Source: Paracoccaceae bacterium (GTDB lineage: Bacteria; Pseudomonadota; Alphaproteobacteria; Rhodobacterales; Rhodobacteraceae). Taken from it: a stretch of 64,000 bases of DNA. The notes beneath the pieces are model-generated. The model was not told the origin of the DNA, did not search any database, and was given only the letters and a program-made list of their open reading frames with translations. The DNA is taken from assembly GCA_002402045.2 (NCBI GenBank), contig NVUX02000042.1, positions 1 through 64,000 of the forward strand, given 5' to 3'. A program made the translations under genes and the position numbers. Below, in pieces: positions 10,234-19,074 of the stretch (within the stretch, counting starts at the first letter, position 1; each line of letters opens with the position of its first letter).

Positions 10234-11109
10234 ATGGCTATTCAATCTGTTGGCGTTATTGGCGCGGGGCAAATGGGCAATGGAATTGCCCATGTTTTTG
10301 CGTCTGCTGGCTTTGATGTATTGCTGCATGATATTTCCGCCGAGGCCGTTGCTGCCGCACTTGCCAAAATTTCGGGCAATATGGACAGGCAGATCAAAAA
10401 AGAGAAGCTGACAGAAGCGCAGAAAGCGGAAACGCTTTCGCGCATCCAAGCCTCTGATTCCCTTGCCATAATCGGAAAATGTGACCTGATAATCGAGGCA
10501 GCCACCGAGGTGGAGAAAATCAAACATCAGATTTTCGCCGACCTTGCGCCTCATTTGGCTGAGCACACGATTTTGACCTCAAACACCTCGTCAATTTCGA
10601 TCACACGACTGGCTGCTGCCACAGCAAAGCCCGAGCAATTTATGGGGCTTCACTTCATGAACCCCGTGCCGGTTATGCAGCTTGTAGAGCTCATCCGCGG
10701 CATTGCCACCAGTGAGCCAACATTTAAGGCGCTTGAAGACGTGGTGGTGCGGCTTGGAAAAACCTCAACCAGTGCAGAAGACTTCCCCGCTTTTATCGTG
10801 AATCGCATCTTGATGCCGATGATTAACGAAGCGGTTTATACCCTTTATGAGGGCGTGGGAACGGTGCAAAGCATTGATACTTCGCTGAAATTGGGTGCCA
10901 ACCACCCAATGGGGCCGTTAGAGCTAGCGGATTTTATTGGCCTAGATACATGCCTTGCCATTATGAATGTGCTGCATGAGGGGCTGGCTGATACCAAGTA
11001 TCGCCCCTGCCCGCTTTTGGTGAAATATGTTGAAGCCGGATGGCTAGGCCGCAAAACCCAGCGCGGTTTTTACGATTATCGCGATGGCACCCCAGTGCCG
11101 ACCCGCTAG
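10234..11109 (+). CDS. hbdA: 3-hydroxybutyryl-CoA dehydrogenase
   Basis: It oxidises or reduces 3-hydroxyacyl-CoA / 3-oxoacyl-CoA with NAD(P). At 291 aa it is full length for a stand-alone enzyme. The Rossmann motif is GVIGAGQMGNGIA (7-19), the catalytic His140 is in MGLHFMNPVPVMQLVE, and the C-terminal dimer domain contains NRILMPMINEAVYTLYEGVG. TTAAGGAAAT precedes the ATG. Being next to etfBA is common in Rhodobacterales and ties both to fatty-acid or polyhydroxybutyrate-linked metabolism. Its 3' end overlaps the convergent HPr gene by 4 nt. Confidence 0.94.
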   Translation: MAIQSVGVIGAGQMGNGIAHVFASAGFDVLLHDISAEAVAAALAKISGNMDRQIKKEKLTEAQKAETLSRIQASDSLAIIGKCDLIIEAATEVEKIKHQIFADLAPHLAEHTILTSNTSSISITRLAAATAKPEQFMGLHFMNPVPVMQLVELIRGIATSEPTFKALEDVVVRLGKTSTSAEDFPAFIVNRILMPMINEAVYTLYEGVGTVQSIDTSLKLGANHPMGPLELADFIGLDTCLAIMNVLHEGLADTKYRPCPLLVKYVEAGWLGRKTQRGFYDYRDGTPVPTR

Positions 11110-11366
11110 CGGCCCTCACCGAAGAAATCATTTACCAGTGCATAAAGCGCCGTCATCAGCTTGTCGGCTTCCGGGCCCTCTGTGGTCACATCAATTTGTG
11201 TGCCCTTTGAGGCCGCCAGCATCAACAGCCCCATGATCGAGTCGCCATTGGCCGTTTCCCCGTCTTTGCTGACGGCCGCGGTCGCGTCAAAACGCTCACA
11301 GATTTCAACAAATTTGGCCGATGCCCGCGCGTGCAGACCTTTTTCGTTTTTGATATCCAAGATCAT
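11106..11366 (-). CDS. ptsH: Phosphocarrier HPr
   Basis: HPr of a PTS phosphorelay, 86 aa. The EI-phosphorylated residue is His12 in KGLHARASAKF. The HprK site equivalent is Ser43 in GDSIMGLL, the same pattern as Ser46 of classical HPr. The gene directly abuts the upstream EIIA gene with no intergenic base. No PTS sugar permease (EIIB/EIIC) is nearby, so this chain is probably regulatory. EI is not in the window. Confidence 0.96.
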   Translation of the reverse strand: MILDIKNEKGLHARASAKFVEICERFDATAAVSKDGETANGDSIMGLLMLAASKGTQIDVTTEGPEADKLMTALYALVNDFFGEGR

Positions 11367-11768
11367 CTATTCGTCGCTTTTCTTACAAGGTTCCATAGTA
11401 TTCATATACTTACGCCCTGCCTCACAGGCACATCTGGTGGACTCATCTAGCGGCAGATGCCTCGATTTCGCAAGCTTCACCAGCAGCGGCAAGCTCGCCC
11501 CATAAATCACTTTACGCGCACCACTTTCACAAGCGCTTATCGCCAAATTTGACGGTGTGCCGCCAAAAAGATCGGTGACAACCACCACACCGTCACCATC
11601 ATCTACTTCGTTTACCGCTAAGCGTATTTCGGTTTGTTTAGTCTCCCGATCATCACCACGCGAAATCGAAATGGCGCGCGTACCAGGCTTGTGTCCAACC
11701 ACGTGTTCCATCGCTGCTAAATATTCGGCCGCAAGTCCACCATGCGCCACGATCACAATTCCAATCAT
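11367..11768 (-). CDS. PTS EIIA component, mannose/fructose family
   Basis: A 133-aa stand-alone EIIA of the mannose family that accepts phosphate from HPr. The active-site His9 lies in MIGIVIVAHGGLA, and VVVVTDLFGGTPSNLAI (about 64-80) is the family's second signature. I chose ATG 11768, which forms an ATGA overlap with the rapZ stop and gives the conserved MIGIVIVAH start; the longer frame extends into rapZ. Without EIIB/EIIC in the operon it probably acts as a signalling protein next to ChvG/ChvI and HprK. Confidence 0.93.
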   Translation of the reverse strand: MIGIVIVAHGGLAAEYLAAMEHVVGHKPGTRAISISRGDDRETKQTEIRLAVNEVDDGDGVVVVTDLFGGTPSNLAISACESGARKVIYGASLPLLVKLAKSRHLPLDESTRCACEAGRKYMNTMEPCKKSDE

Positions 11769-12655
11769 TTTTGCGCGCCCCCCTTTGGCCAACGTTCCAT
11801 TTCTTTATGCCGCGTATTAACCATCCAACCTTTTGTTGACAGCGCCTTTGCGAGCTTTTCAGCCACAAAAACCGAGCGGTGCTGGCCGCCAGTGCAGCCC
11901 ATTCCAATACTAAAATAGGCTTTACCCTCGGCCTGATATGCTGGCAAGAGAAGCTCGACAAAATCCTGAAGTTTTTCGAAAAATGCATCAAAAAGGGGAT
12001 CTTCAGTGACATATTCTCCGACCTGCGGCGCCAAGCCCGTAAGCTGGCGCAGAGCCGGCTCCCAGTGTGGATTGCGTAAAAACCTGCAATCAATCATCAT
12101 ATCCACGCCACGCGGTGTCCCGCGCTTATAGGAAAAGGATTGCACAGATATCGAAAGCCCCCGTCCCTCTGATTTATCAAACCAACGGGCAAGCTCAGCG
12201 CGAAGCTGGTGAGGGCTAAGCTCGGATGTGTCAATGAGTATGTCGGCGCGATCTCGTAGCGGATTGAGGGTTTCGACCTCCTGTTTGATCCCCATAGCCG
12301 GGGTGCCATCGGGCGAAGACGGATGCCGGCGCCGGGTTTCGCTAAATCGTCGAAGGAGGGTTTCTTTGCGGCAGTCAAGGTAAAGAAGTGTGGGCTTATA
12401 GTTCGGGTGTTCTCCAATGCTATCAATGATCTCTAGCAATGCGTCGGTGGAGAAACCGCGGGTCCGAGTGTCTATTCCAATGGCCAAGGTATCCCCCGTT
12501 GGGGGGCCAAACAAGATCCGGTTAATCAGGTTTAGCGGCAGGTTGTCGATGGTTTCGACCCCAAAATCCTCGATCGCTTTGATCGCGGTGGTGCGCCCTG
12601 CCCCTGCAGGCCCAGTTACGATCACGATCTCTTGCTTGTGTTGGTTTTGTTCCAT
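11765..12655 (-). CDS. rapZ: RapZ/YvcJ-family nucleotide-binding protein
   Basis: A 296-aa protein with an N-terminal P-loop domain and the highly conserved C-terminal RapZ domain, including SIGMGCTGGQHRSVFVAEKLA near residues 249-269. In enterobacteria RapZ controls GlmS through small RNAs; in alphaproteobacteria the target is not known. The P-loop reads GPAGAGRTT (15-23), so the usual Walker-A Lys is Arg. It starts one base after the hprK stop and overlaps the EIIA gene by ATGA. The gene lies between hprK and the PTS genes, as is typical of the family. Confidence 0.95.
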   Translation of the reverse strand: MEQNQHKQEIVIVTGPAGAGRTTAIKAIEDFGVETIDNLPLNLINRILFGPPTGDTLAIGIDTRTRGFSTDALLEIIDSIGEHPNYKPTLLYLDCRKETLLRRFSETRRRHPSSPDGTPAMGIKQEVETLNPLRDRADILIDTSELSPHQLRAELARWFDKSEGRGLSISVQSFSYKRGTPRGVDMMIDCRFLRNPHWEPALRQLTGLAPQVGEYVTEDPLFDAFFEKLQDFVELLLPAYQAEGKAYFSIGMGCTGGQHRSVFVAEKLAKALSTKGWMVNTRHKEMERWPKGGAQK

Positions 12656-13078
12656 TTAATCTACCGGCAGAATCTGCCCTTCTCCTAATAAACACCACAC
12701 AATCGCGCCCAAATCTGGATTGCCTTTACCGAAAACCAATGGGAATTTCATCCCATGGAGCAAAACATCTTTAGGCTGGGGCAATCTCGCATCTGCAGTT
12801 TTATCCAAATCCACCACAAATGCCAGTGCTGCTTTTTCAATTGCATCCACAGTCAGGAGACCAACGCCCCGAGCCTCTATCATGCCTTTGATTTCGCTAG
12901 GACAGCTCAGCATAATGCCTTTGTGGTTTGGGGTGAGCTCCACAGCATCATCCGCAACCAATTCTGCGCCATAAGCGAGCAACTGAAAAGCAAGCCTGGA
13001 TTTGCCGGCTCCCGGCCTTCCAAGAATGAGCACCGCGCGGCCATTGCGGGATACAGCGGTGCCGTGTTGCGTCGTCAA
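12656..13078 (-). CDS. hprK: HPr kinase/phosphorylase, short alphaproteobacterial form
   Basis: A 140-aa protein holding only the C-terminal kinase domain of HprK. The Walker A motif is GRPGAGKS (20-27) and the HprK-type catalytic acidic pair is in LVADDAVEL (about 40-48). The N-terminal regulatory domain of Gram-positive HprK (about 130 residues) is absent, as usual in this class. The start is TTG 13078, giving a TTGA overlap with the chvG stop; I see no better ATG, so the exact start is uncertain. The presumed substrate is Ser43 of the HPr at 11106-11366. Confidence 0.88.
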   Translation of the reverse strand: MTTQHGTAVSRNGRAVLILGRPGAGKSRLAFQLLAYGAELVADDAVELTPNHKGIMLSCPSEIKGMIEARGVGLLTVDAIEKAALAFVVDLDKTADARLPQPKDVLLHGMKFPLVFGKGNPDLGAIVWCLLGEGQILPVD

Positions 13079-14700
13079 AACGGTAGTTTAACGCTAAACA
13101 AAGCGCCACCTGCTTCTGTGTTCGTTGCGGTTATCGAGCCTCCATGGGCTTCCACAATTTGTTTTGAAATTGCCAGTCCAAGGCCGGAATGTTCACCGAA
13201 TTGCTCAGCAGGGCGCTCGGAATAAAATCGCGTAAATATATCTGCAAGATTGTTTTCCGGAATACCTGGGCCATTATCGCTGACTTCGACGAGCACGTAA
13301 TAATCGGACGTTTCGGATATCGAAATCTTCACCCAACCATTTTTTGGCACAAAACTAAGCGCGTTGGAAATCAGATTAGAAAACACTTGATCAAGTCGGC
13401 TTGATAGGCCTCGAATCATACAATCCTTAACCGAAGTTTCAAAAATATATTTGACTTCAGGACAGCCACCTCGAGCTTCAAAGTTTTTCATTAGGCCTTG
13501 AAGCATGGCGCAAAGCTCAATGTTCTCCCATGTATCACGCACCAATTCTCCTTCTAGCCGCGACGCATTAGAGATATCAGTCACCAACCGATCCAGCCGT
13601 TCAACGTCATTTTGAATCACCTCTAGCAATGCGGTCCGGGACTCGTCATCCTTTACGTATCCAAGCGTTTCAACCGCTGAACGCAATGATGTTAAAGGGT
13701 TTTTTATCTCATGGGATACATCTGCGGCAAAGGATTTGTTTTCGTCAATCCTATCCAGCAATGCATCTGTCATATTCCGCATCGAGCGGGATAGATCGCC
13801 AATTTCATCGGGGCGGGCTGAAAGATCAGGAATGTTAACCCGCGCGAGGTTAATTTTTTCTCCAGCTTCATTTTGAGCATTTTTGGCCGCAGCCGACAGC
13901 CTTCGAAGCGGGCGGGCAATGGAGTTTGCCAAAACAATCGAAAGCACAATGGAGGAAATGGTCGCCAGCAAAAACATCTGCAAAATTTGCTCGCGCGCGG
14001 TTCGAATAATCGAATCAACTTCGCCCTCTCGCGTGGAAACCAAAATAGCGCCCTCTGCACCATCTGGCGCTTCTATCGGGATCGCCACCGCAATAAATAT
14101 CTTACCTCCAATAGAAAGGACCACGTTCTTTGTTTTCCCATTGGCAGAAATGGCTTCATTGGCTAGTTCGTAAAGGTGTCGATCCAAATTTTGTTGGGCG
14201 CCGTCTTCGGCCCCGGTTTTTGTTGGAAAGGTCAGTTTTGACCATAGGCTTTGAAAAAATCTTGTGAACACGTTTGTGCTCAATTCTTTGGTAGATTTTG
14301 GGCGCTCCCGCGGCACATAGCTCAACGCCACGTCACCTGACTTGCTATAGACTTGGACGATCGAATCAGAGTTGACGACCATCGAATTAAAAAACGACCG
14401 AAAGACGGGTCCGTTTATATTTTCGAAATCGGGGTCCCCTGCATGACTCCGTATCGCAGCAGACATTATTTGCGCTTGCCGGCTAAGGGCTTCACTCCGA
14501 AAATCGACTTGAGTATCTTGAGATTGGTTCAAATAGAGCACGCCGCTCACCAAAATACCAAGCGCAATCAAATTAAAAAGGATGATTTTTCGCGCCAATG
14601 GCGAGCGATTAAACACCAGAAATCGCTTGGATTTTGCACCGCGGTGCTCAACGCGATCCAAACTTAGCAAACCAGAAGAACTGTCGCCCCTTTTTGCCAT
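13075..14700 (-). CDS. chvG: Sensor histidine kinase ChvG
   Basis: A 541-aa inner-membrane sensor kinase. TM1 is at about 37-57, a periplasmic domain spans about 58-238, TM2 is at about 239-260, and HAMP follows. HisKA carries His330 in AADVSHEIKNPLTSL. The HATPase domain has an N-box near residue 447 and G-boxes DNGPGIP and GLGLAISK. In rhizobia and Agrobacterium ChvG senses acid and envelope state and phosphorylates ChvI. The gene is contiguous with chvI (no gap) and overlaps hprK by 4 nt, making one operon down to ptsH. Confidence 0.95.
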   Translation of the reverse strand: MAKRGDSSSGLLSLDRVEHRGAKSKRFLVFNRSPLARKIILFNLIALGILVSGVLYLNQSQDTQVDFRSEALSRQAQIMSAAIRSHAGDPDFENINGPVFRSFFNSMVVNSDSIVQVYSKSGDVALSYVPRERPKSTKELSTNVFTRFFQSLWSKLTFPTKTGAEDGAQQNLDRHLYELANEAISANGKTKNVVLSIGGKIFIAVAIPIEAPDGAEGAILVSTREGEVDSIIRTAREQILQMFLLATISSIVLSIVLANSIARPLRRLSAAAKNAQNEAGEKINLARVNIPDLSARPDEIGDLSRSMRNMTDALLDRIDENKSFAADVSHEIKNPLTSLRSAVETLGYVKDDESRTALLEVIQNDVERLDRLVTDISNASRLEGELVRDTWENIELCAMLQGLMKNFEARGGCPEVKYIFETSVKDCMIRGLSSRLDQVFSNLISNALSFVPKNGWVKISISETSDYYVLVEVSDNGPGIPENNLADIFTRFYSERPAEQFGEHSGLGLAISKQIVEAHGGSITATNTEAGGALFSVKLPF

Positions 14701-15402
14701 TTAGGCCTCGTTATATCGATAGCCGACCCCATAAAGCGTCTCGATAGATGAATAATTGTCGTCCACCTTTTTGAACTTTTTACGCAAGCGTTTAATATGA
14801 CTATCGATGGTACGATCATCAACATAAACTTGGTCGCTATAGGCTGCATCCATCAGCTGATTACGTGATTTTACCACACCCGGGCGCTCCGCCAGCTCAT
14901 GAAGAATGATGAATTCTGTTACTGTGAGCACCACCGCCTGATCTTTCCACGTCACCTTATGCCGTTGTTTATCAAGGATAAGCGACCCACAAGATATCAA
15001 CTCTTCCTCGGGCTTTTCCTCGCCATTTCCATTTAGGGCAATATCATTGCGCCGCAGCACGGCTTTGATTCGCTCTATCAGAAGCCGCTGGGAAAAAGGC
15101 TTGGCGATATAGTCATCCGCCCCCATTGACAGGCCGACAACCTCGTCCATCTCATCGTCTTTTGAAGTAAGGAATATCACTGGTAGGGTCGACTTTTGCC
15201 GCAATCGCCGCAAAAGCTCCATGCCATCCATCCGAGGCATTTTTACATCAAAAACTGCCAAATCCGGCGGGTTATCCTGCAGCCCAAAGAGCGCGGACTC
15301 GCCATCATTATAGGTTTCAACTTCGAACCCCTCAGACTTAAGAGCAATTGAAACAGAAATTAAAATATTTCGATCGTCATCTACCAAAGCTATTTTTGCC
15401 AT
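14701..15402 (-). CDS. chvI: Response regulator ChvI
   Basis: An OmpR/PhoB-type regulator of 233 aa. The receiver domain has the acidic pocket VDDD (7-10), the phosphoacceptor Asp52 in [12 protein letters not shown] and Lys102 in DDYIAKPF. The C-terminal winged helix ends in [10 protein letters not shown] chose ATG 15402 because GGAGG lies just upstream and [10 protein letters not shown] is the conserved start; the frame continues upstream without support. It is the first gene of the chvI-chvG-hprK-rapZ-EIIA-HPr unit and divergent from pckA, an arrangement conserved in the order. Confidence 0.96.
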   Translation of the reverse strand: MAKIALVDDDRNILISVSIALKSEGFEVETYNDGESALFGLQDNPPDLAVFDVKMPRMDGMELLRRLRQKSTLPVIFLTSKDDEMDEVVGLSMGADDYIAKPFSQRLLIERIKAVLRRNDIALNGNGEEKPEEELISCGSLILDKQRHKVTWKDQAVVLTVTEFIILHELAERPGVVKSRNQLMDAAYSDQVYVDDRTIDSHIKRLRKKFKKVDDNYSSIETLYGVGYRYNEA

Positions 15403-15481
15403 ATTGACCTCCGGCTTTCGCTTTTCGCCACTGTCTCCCATATTGAAGAAACTTGCAACCGATCTTCGGAAATGTTCCGTT

Positions 15482-15512
15482 TTGTTGCACTGCGACAATT
15501 TATTCGCAACAA
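15482..15512. promoter_or_regulatory. Inverted repeat in the chvI-pckA divergent region
   Basis: TTGTTGC (15482-15488) and GCAACAA (15506-15512) form a 7-bp inverted repeat with a 17-nt spacer, in the 248-bp region between chvI (start 15402) and pckA (start 15651). A role as a regulator site is inferred from position alone. Confidence 0.35.
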
Positions 15513-15517
15513 GTGAA

Positions 15518-15539
15518 AATAGCACTGGATTTTGCTATT
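15518..15539. promoter_or_regulatory. Second inverted repeat upstream of pckA
   Basis: AATAGCA (15518-15524) and TGCTATT (15533-15539) form a 7-bp inverted repeat with an 8-nt spacer, 5 nt after the preceding repeat and about 112 nt upstream of the pckA start. It could bind a regulator; no match to a known motif is claimed. Confidence 0.35.
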
Positions 15540-15650
15540 CCGATCCGCTTTACAAAATTTACGTAAGCGCGCGGGGCGAATTATCGGTGTCCGGCGCATA
15601 TCTTTCTTGGGAACCGGGGCCAATGGCCTCGAAACTGGAGCACCCAAACT

Positions 15651-17258
15651 ATGATGACTGGCAAGGTAAATCCTACGCAAACGCTTGAAGCTACAGGTAT
15701 TTCCGGCATAAAAACCGTTCACTATAACCTGTTGGAGCCCGCCTTGATGCAGCACGCGGTGGCGCGCGGTGAAGGAGATATAGGCATTGGCGGGGCGTTT
15801 CTGGTTTCAACCGGTGTGCATACCGGCCGCTCTCCAAAAGACAAGTTTGTGGTAAATGAACCTTCGGTTAAAGATACCATCTGGTGGGAAAACAATCCGC
15901 CAATGGAGATGCAAGCCTTTGATAACCTATATAAAGATATGCTGGAGCACCTGAAAGGGCGCGAAGTTTTCGTCGAGGACCTATATGGCGGTGCAGACCC
16001 AGAGTATCGGCTAAACGTGCGCATGATAACCGAACTTGCGTGGCACGCGCTTTTTAACCGCACAATGCTACGACGGCCCGCATTGGCGGAGCTCGAGAGC
16101 TTTTTGCCTGAATTCACCTTTATCAATTGCCCCAGCTTTAAAGCCAATCCAGAGCGCCATGGCTGCCGTTCTGAGACCGTTATTGCCCTTAGTTTTGAGA
16201 AAAAGCTCGTGCTGGTTGGCGGAACATCATACGCCGGTGAAAATAAAAAATCTGTATTTTCAGTGCTAAATTACCTTTTGCCAGATCGAAATGTGATGCC
16301 CATGCACTGCTCCGCCAACCACGCAATTGGAAACCCCGAAGACACAGCCATTTTCTTTGGGCTTTCCGGCACAGGTAAAACAACGCTTTCTGCGGACCCA
16401 GACCGCACATTAATCGGCGATGACGAGCACGGCTGGTCTGACAAGGGCACATTTAACTTTGAGGGTGGCTGCTATGCCAAAACTATCAACCTGAGCAAAG
16501 AGGCCGAGCCAGAAATATTTGCCACAACCAGCAAATTTGCCGCTGTGGTCGAAAACATGGTTTATGACGAGCACACCCGAGAAATTGACTACACTGACGA
16601 TAGTTTAACGCCCAATATGCGTTGTGCTTACCCCCTGCATTACATTGATAATGCTTCAGAATCGTCACTAGGCGGGTTGCCGAAAAACATCATCATGCTC
16701 ACATGTGATGCCTTTGGTGTGCTGCCCCCCATCGCTAGGTTAACGCCTGCGCAGGCGATGTATCACTTCCTTTCGGGCTTTACAGCCAAAGTGCCTGGCA
16801 CCGAAAAAGGCGTGACCGAGCCGATCCCTACGTTTTCAACATGCTTTGGTGCCCCCTTTATGCCCCGCCGGCCAGAAGTCTATGGAAACCTGTTGCGCGA
16901 GAAAATTGCCGCACATGGTGTGAATTGTTGGTTGGTAAACACCGGATGGACCGGCGGACCAAAGGGTAAAGGCGGCTCCAGAATGCCGATTCGGGCTACG
17001 CGCGCACTCCTAACCGCTGCCCTTAGTGGCGGATTGGATGAACGAGAATTCCGAGTTGATCAAAATTTTGGGTTCGAAGTGCCTGTTGCCGTAAAAGGGG
17101 TGGCGAAAATATTGCTGGACCCACGGCGCACGTGGGAAGATGGTGCGGAATATGATGTCCAAGCCAAGAAATTGGTGGAAATGTTTGACAATAATTTCAA
17201 ACAATACGAACAATTCGTTGATGAAGACGTATTGGCCGCCGCGATTAAGCCTAAATAA
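15651..17258 (+). CDS. pckA: Phosphoenolpyruvate carboxykinase (ATP)
   Basis: It decarboxylates and phosphorylates oxaloacetate to PEP with ATP, the entry step of gluconeogenesis from acetyl-CoA or C4 acids. At 535 aa it is full length. The kinase P-loop is GLSGTGKTT (237-245) and the second metal/nucleotide motif is IGDDEHGW (about 257-264). [11 protein letters not shown] (56-66) contains the substrate-binding Arg. The start is one of two consecutive ATGs (15651 or 15654) after CTGGAG. It is divergent from chvI and followed by a 30-bp palindrome. Confidence 0.97.
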   Translation: MMTGKVNPTQTLEATGISGIKTVHYNLLEPALMQHAVARGEGDIGIGGAFLVSTGVHTGRSPKDKFVVNEPSVKDTIWWENNPPMEMQAFDNLYKDMLEHLKGREVFVEDLYGGADPEYRLNVRMITELAWHALFNRTMLRRPALAELESFLPEFTFINCPSFKANPERHGCRSETVIALSFEKKLVLVGGTSYAGENKKSVFSVLNYLLPDRNVMPMHCSANHAIGNPEDTAIFFGLSGTGKTTLSADPDRTLIGDDEHGWSDKGTFNFEGGCYAKTINLSKEAEPEIFATTSKFAAVVENMVYDEHTREIDYTDDSLTPNMRCAYPLHYIDNASESSLGGLPKNIIMLTCDAFGVLPPIARLTPAQAMYHFLSGFTAKVPGTEKGVTEPIPTFSTCFGAPFMPRRPEVYGNLLREKIAAHGVNCWLVNTGWTGGPKGKGGSRMPIRATRALLTAALSGGLDEREFRVDQNFGFEVPVAVKGVAKILLDPRRTWEDGAEYDVQAKKLVEMFDNNFKQYEQFVDEDVLAAAIKPK

Positions 17259-17267
17259 CTTTCAAAT

Positions 17268-17297
17268 TGTCATGCAAGCGAGCTCGCTTGCATGACA
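17268..17297. repeat. Perfect 30-bp palindrome downstream of pckA
   Basis: The 15 bases 17268-17282 (beginning TGTCATGCAAGCG) are the exact reverse complement of 17283-17297. It starts 9 nt after the pckA stop. As RNA it would fold into a long stem with almost no loop. No T-tract follows, so it is not a textbook terminator. It may act as a 3'-end stabiliser, a cruciform or a protein-binding site. Confidence 0.75.
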
Positions 17298-17422
17298 GCT
17301 CAGAGAACTATAATTACGCACAGCCAGCGAAAATTGTATTTATATTACTCCGCCATTGACGGGCATATGGATTATCTTTAAGCATGCCCCATGTTGCATC
17401 GCACAATAATGAGGCCCGTCAA

Positions 17423-19072
17423 ATGTCAGATAGTGTAAATCCAATTTTAGAAAACCTCGCGGCTCTATGCGCCGAGGCGCTAACTGAAATCACGCCGCTG
17501 GTTGAAAGGGTGAAAACCCACGTGGCGACACTGACGACTGTTGATGGGCGGATAGATTCAGCACTTTTGGAAGAGAACCAATATGTTGCACACGGGCTAT
17601 CTTGGATAACAACTTACTATCAAAGCCTATCAACACTTGTAAACTGGCATCAATCACTTGTAACAAATCGCCTATCCAGTAAATTATCGCAGTTAACTCT
17701 GCAAATTGGCTTTTCCGAATACCTCACTCAAATTTACAATGGGATTCCCATGTCTCAAGGCGAATTCATTCGCCTGGAACAGATGATAGGGAATGTGGAG
17801 CAAGGCCGCTCCACGAAATTACTAATAGAAAACGGCAATACAGACGCTGCTCGTAAGGCTCTAGTAAACGAGATTATTCTGCAATCGGCGGACTTGACCT
17901 ATGGGCCAGATGGGCTGGACGATGAATACGGAATGATCCGCGACCAATTTCGCAAATTTGTTGAAAAACGGATCATGCCATTTGCCCACGAATGGCACCT
18001 TAAAGATGAGCTCATTCCAGACGAGATTATCATGGAAATGGGTGAGCTCGGGGTGTTTGGGCTAACTATCCCCGAAGAATATGGTGGCTTTGGTATGAGC
18101 AAAACCGCCATGTGTGTTGTTACCGAAGAGTTGGCACGCGGATATATTGGCGTTGGCTCGCTTGGCACCCGATCAGAAATCGCCGCCGAGCTGATAATTT
18201 GCGGCGGGACCGAGGCTCAAAAGGAAAAATGGCTGCCCCAAATTGCCGATGCCTCAATTTTGCCAACTGCAGTATTTACCGAACCCAACACTGGTTCTGA
18301 TCTTGGCAGCCTGCAAACCCGAGCTGTGCGCGAGGGGGATCACTATAAAGTAACCGGCGCAAAGACTTGGATAACCCATGCAGCGCGCGCCGATGTTATG
18401 ACCATGCTTGTAAGAACTGACCCAAAAAGCACCGACTATAAGGGCCTGTCTATGATTTTGGCTGAGAAACCACGCGGCGATCTTACAGAAGATTTTCCGG
18501 CTGAAAACATGTCGGGGAGTGAAATCAAGGTGCTTGGGTATCGAGGCATGAAAGAATTTGAGCTTGGGTTTGACGGATTTGAAGTAAAGGCCGAGAACCT
18601 ACTTGGCGGCGAAGAGGGCCAAGGCTTTAAGCAACTGATGAAGACATTTGAAGCCGCACGAATCCAGACGGCAGCGCGCGCAGTAGGGGTTGCGCAAAAT
18701 GCGTTGGAGGTAAGCCTGAAATACGCGCAAGACCGAAAACAATTTGGCAAGCAACTGATCAAATTTTCGCGGGTTTACAGTAAAATTGCCATGATGACGG
18801 TTGAAATTACAATTGCTCGGCAACTCACTTATTTTGCGGCAAACGAAAAAGACGAGGGGCGGCGCTGCGACCTTGAAGCAGGCATGGCAAAACTGTTAGC
18901 TGCGCGCGTAGCGTGGGCTGCTGCAGATAATGGCGTGCAAATTCATGGAGGGAATGGATTTGCACTCGAATACCCGATTAGCCGAATACTTTGCGATGCG
19001 CGAATTTTGAGTATTTTCGAAGGTGCTGCTGAAATTCAGGCGAATGTAATAGCGCGCCGGATATTAGCTTAA
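17423..19072 (+). CDS. mcd: (2S)-methylsuccinyl-CoA dehydrogenase
   Basis: A 549-aa member of the acyl-CoA dehydrogenase family. The flavin domain occupies about residues 155-549 (AVFTEPNTGSDLGSLQT, KTWITHA, YAQDRKQFGKQL, HGGNGFALEYPISRI). A 150-residue helical N-terminal extension distinguishes Mcd from ordinary 380-residue enzymes. The predicted catalytic base is Glu533 in IFEGAAEIQ. Mcd oxidises (2S)-methylsuccinyl-CoA to mesaconyl-CoA in the ethylmalonyl-CoA pathway and passes electrons to ETF. I chose ATG 17423, with GAGG 9 nt upstream, over the ATG at 17384, which has none. Mcl1 of the same pathway lies at 35.0 kb. Confidence 0.9.
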   Translation: MSDSVNPILENLAALCAEALTEITPLVERVKTHVATLTTVDGRIDSALLEENQYVAHGLSWITTYYQSLSTLVNWHQSLVTNRLSSKLSQLTLQIGFSEYLTQIYNGIPMSQGEFIRLEQMIGNVEQGRSTKLLIENGNTDAARKALVNEIILQSADLTYGPDGLDDEYGMIRDQFRKFVEKRIMPFAHEWHLKDELIPDEIIMEMGELGVFGLTIPEEYGGFGMSKTAMCVVTEELARGYIGVGSLGTRSEIAAELIICGGTEAQKEKWLPQIADASILPTAVFTEPNTGSDLGSLQTRAVREGDHYKVTGAKTWITHAARADVMTMLVRTDPKSTDYKGLSMILAEKPRGDLTEDFPAENMSGSEIKVLGYRGMKEFELGFDGFEVKAENLLGGEEGQGFKQLMKTFEAARIQTAARAVGVAQNALEVSLKYAQDRKQFGKQLIKFSRVYSKIAMMTVEITIARQLTYFAANEKDEGRRCDLEAGMAKLLAARVAWAAADNGVQIHGGNGFALEYPISRILCDARILSIFEGAAEIQANVIARRILA

Positions 19073-19074
19073 CA

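Noticed and set aside
12656-13078. Calling hprK truncated or broken
   Set aside because: Kinase-domain-only HprK is the normal form in alphaproteobacteria; Walker A and catalytic Asp are intact.
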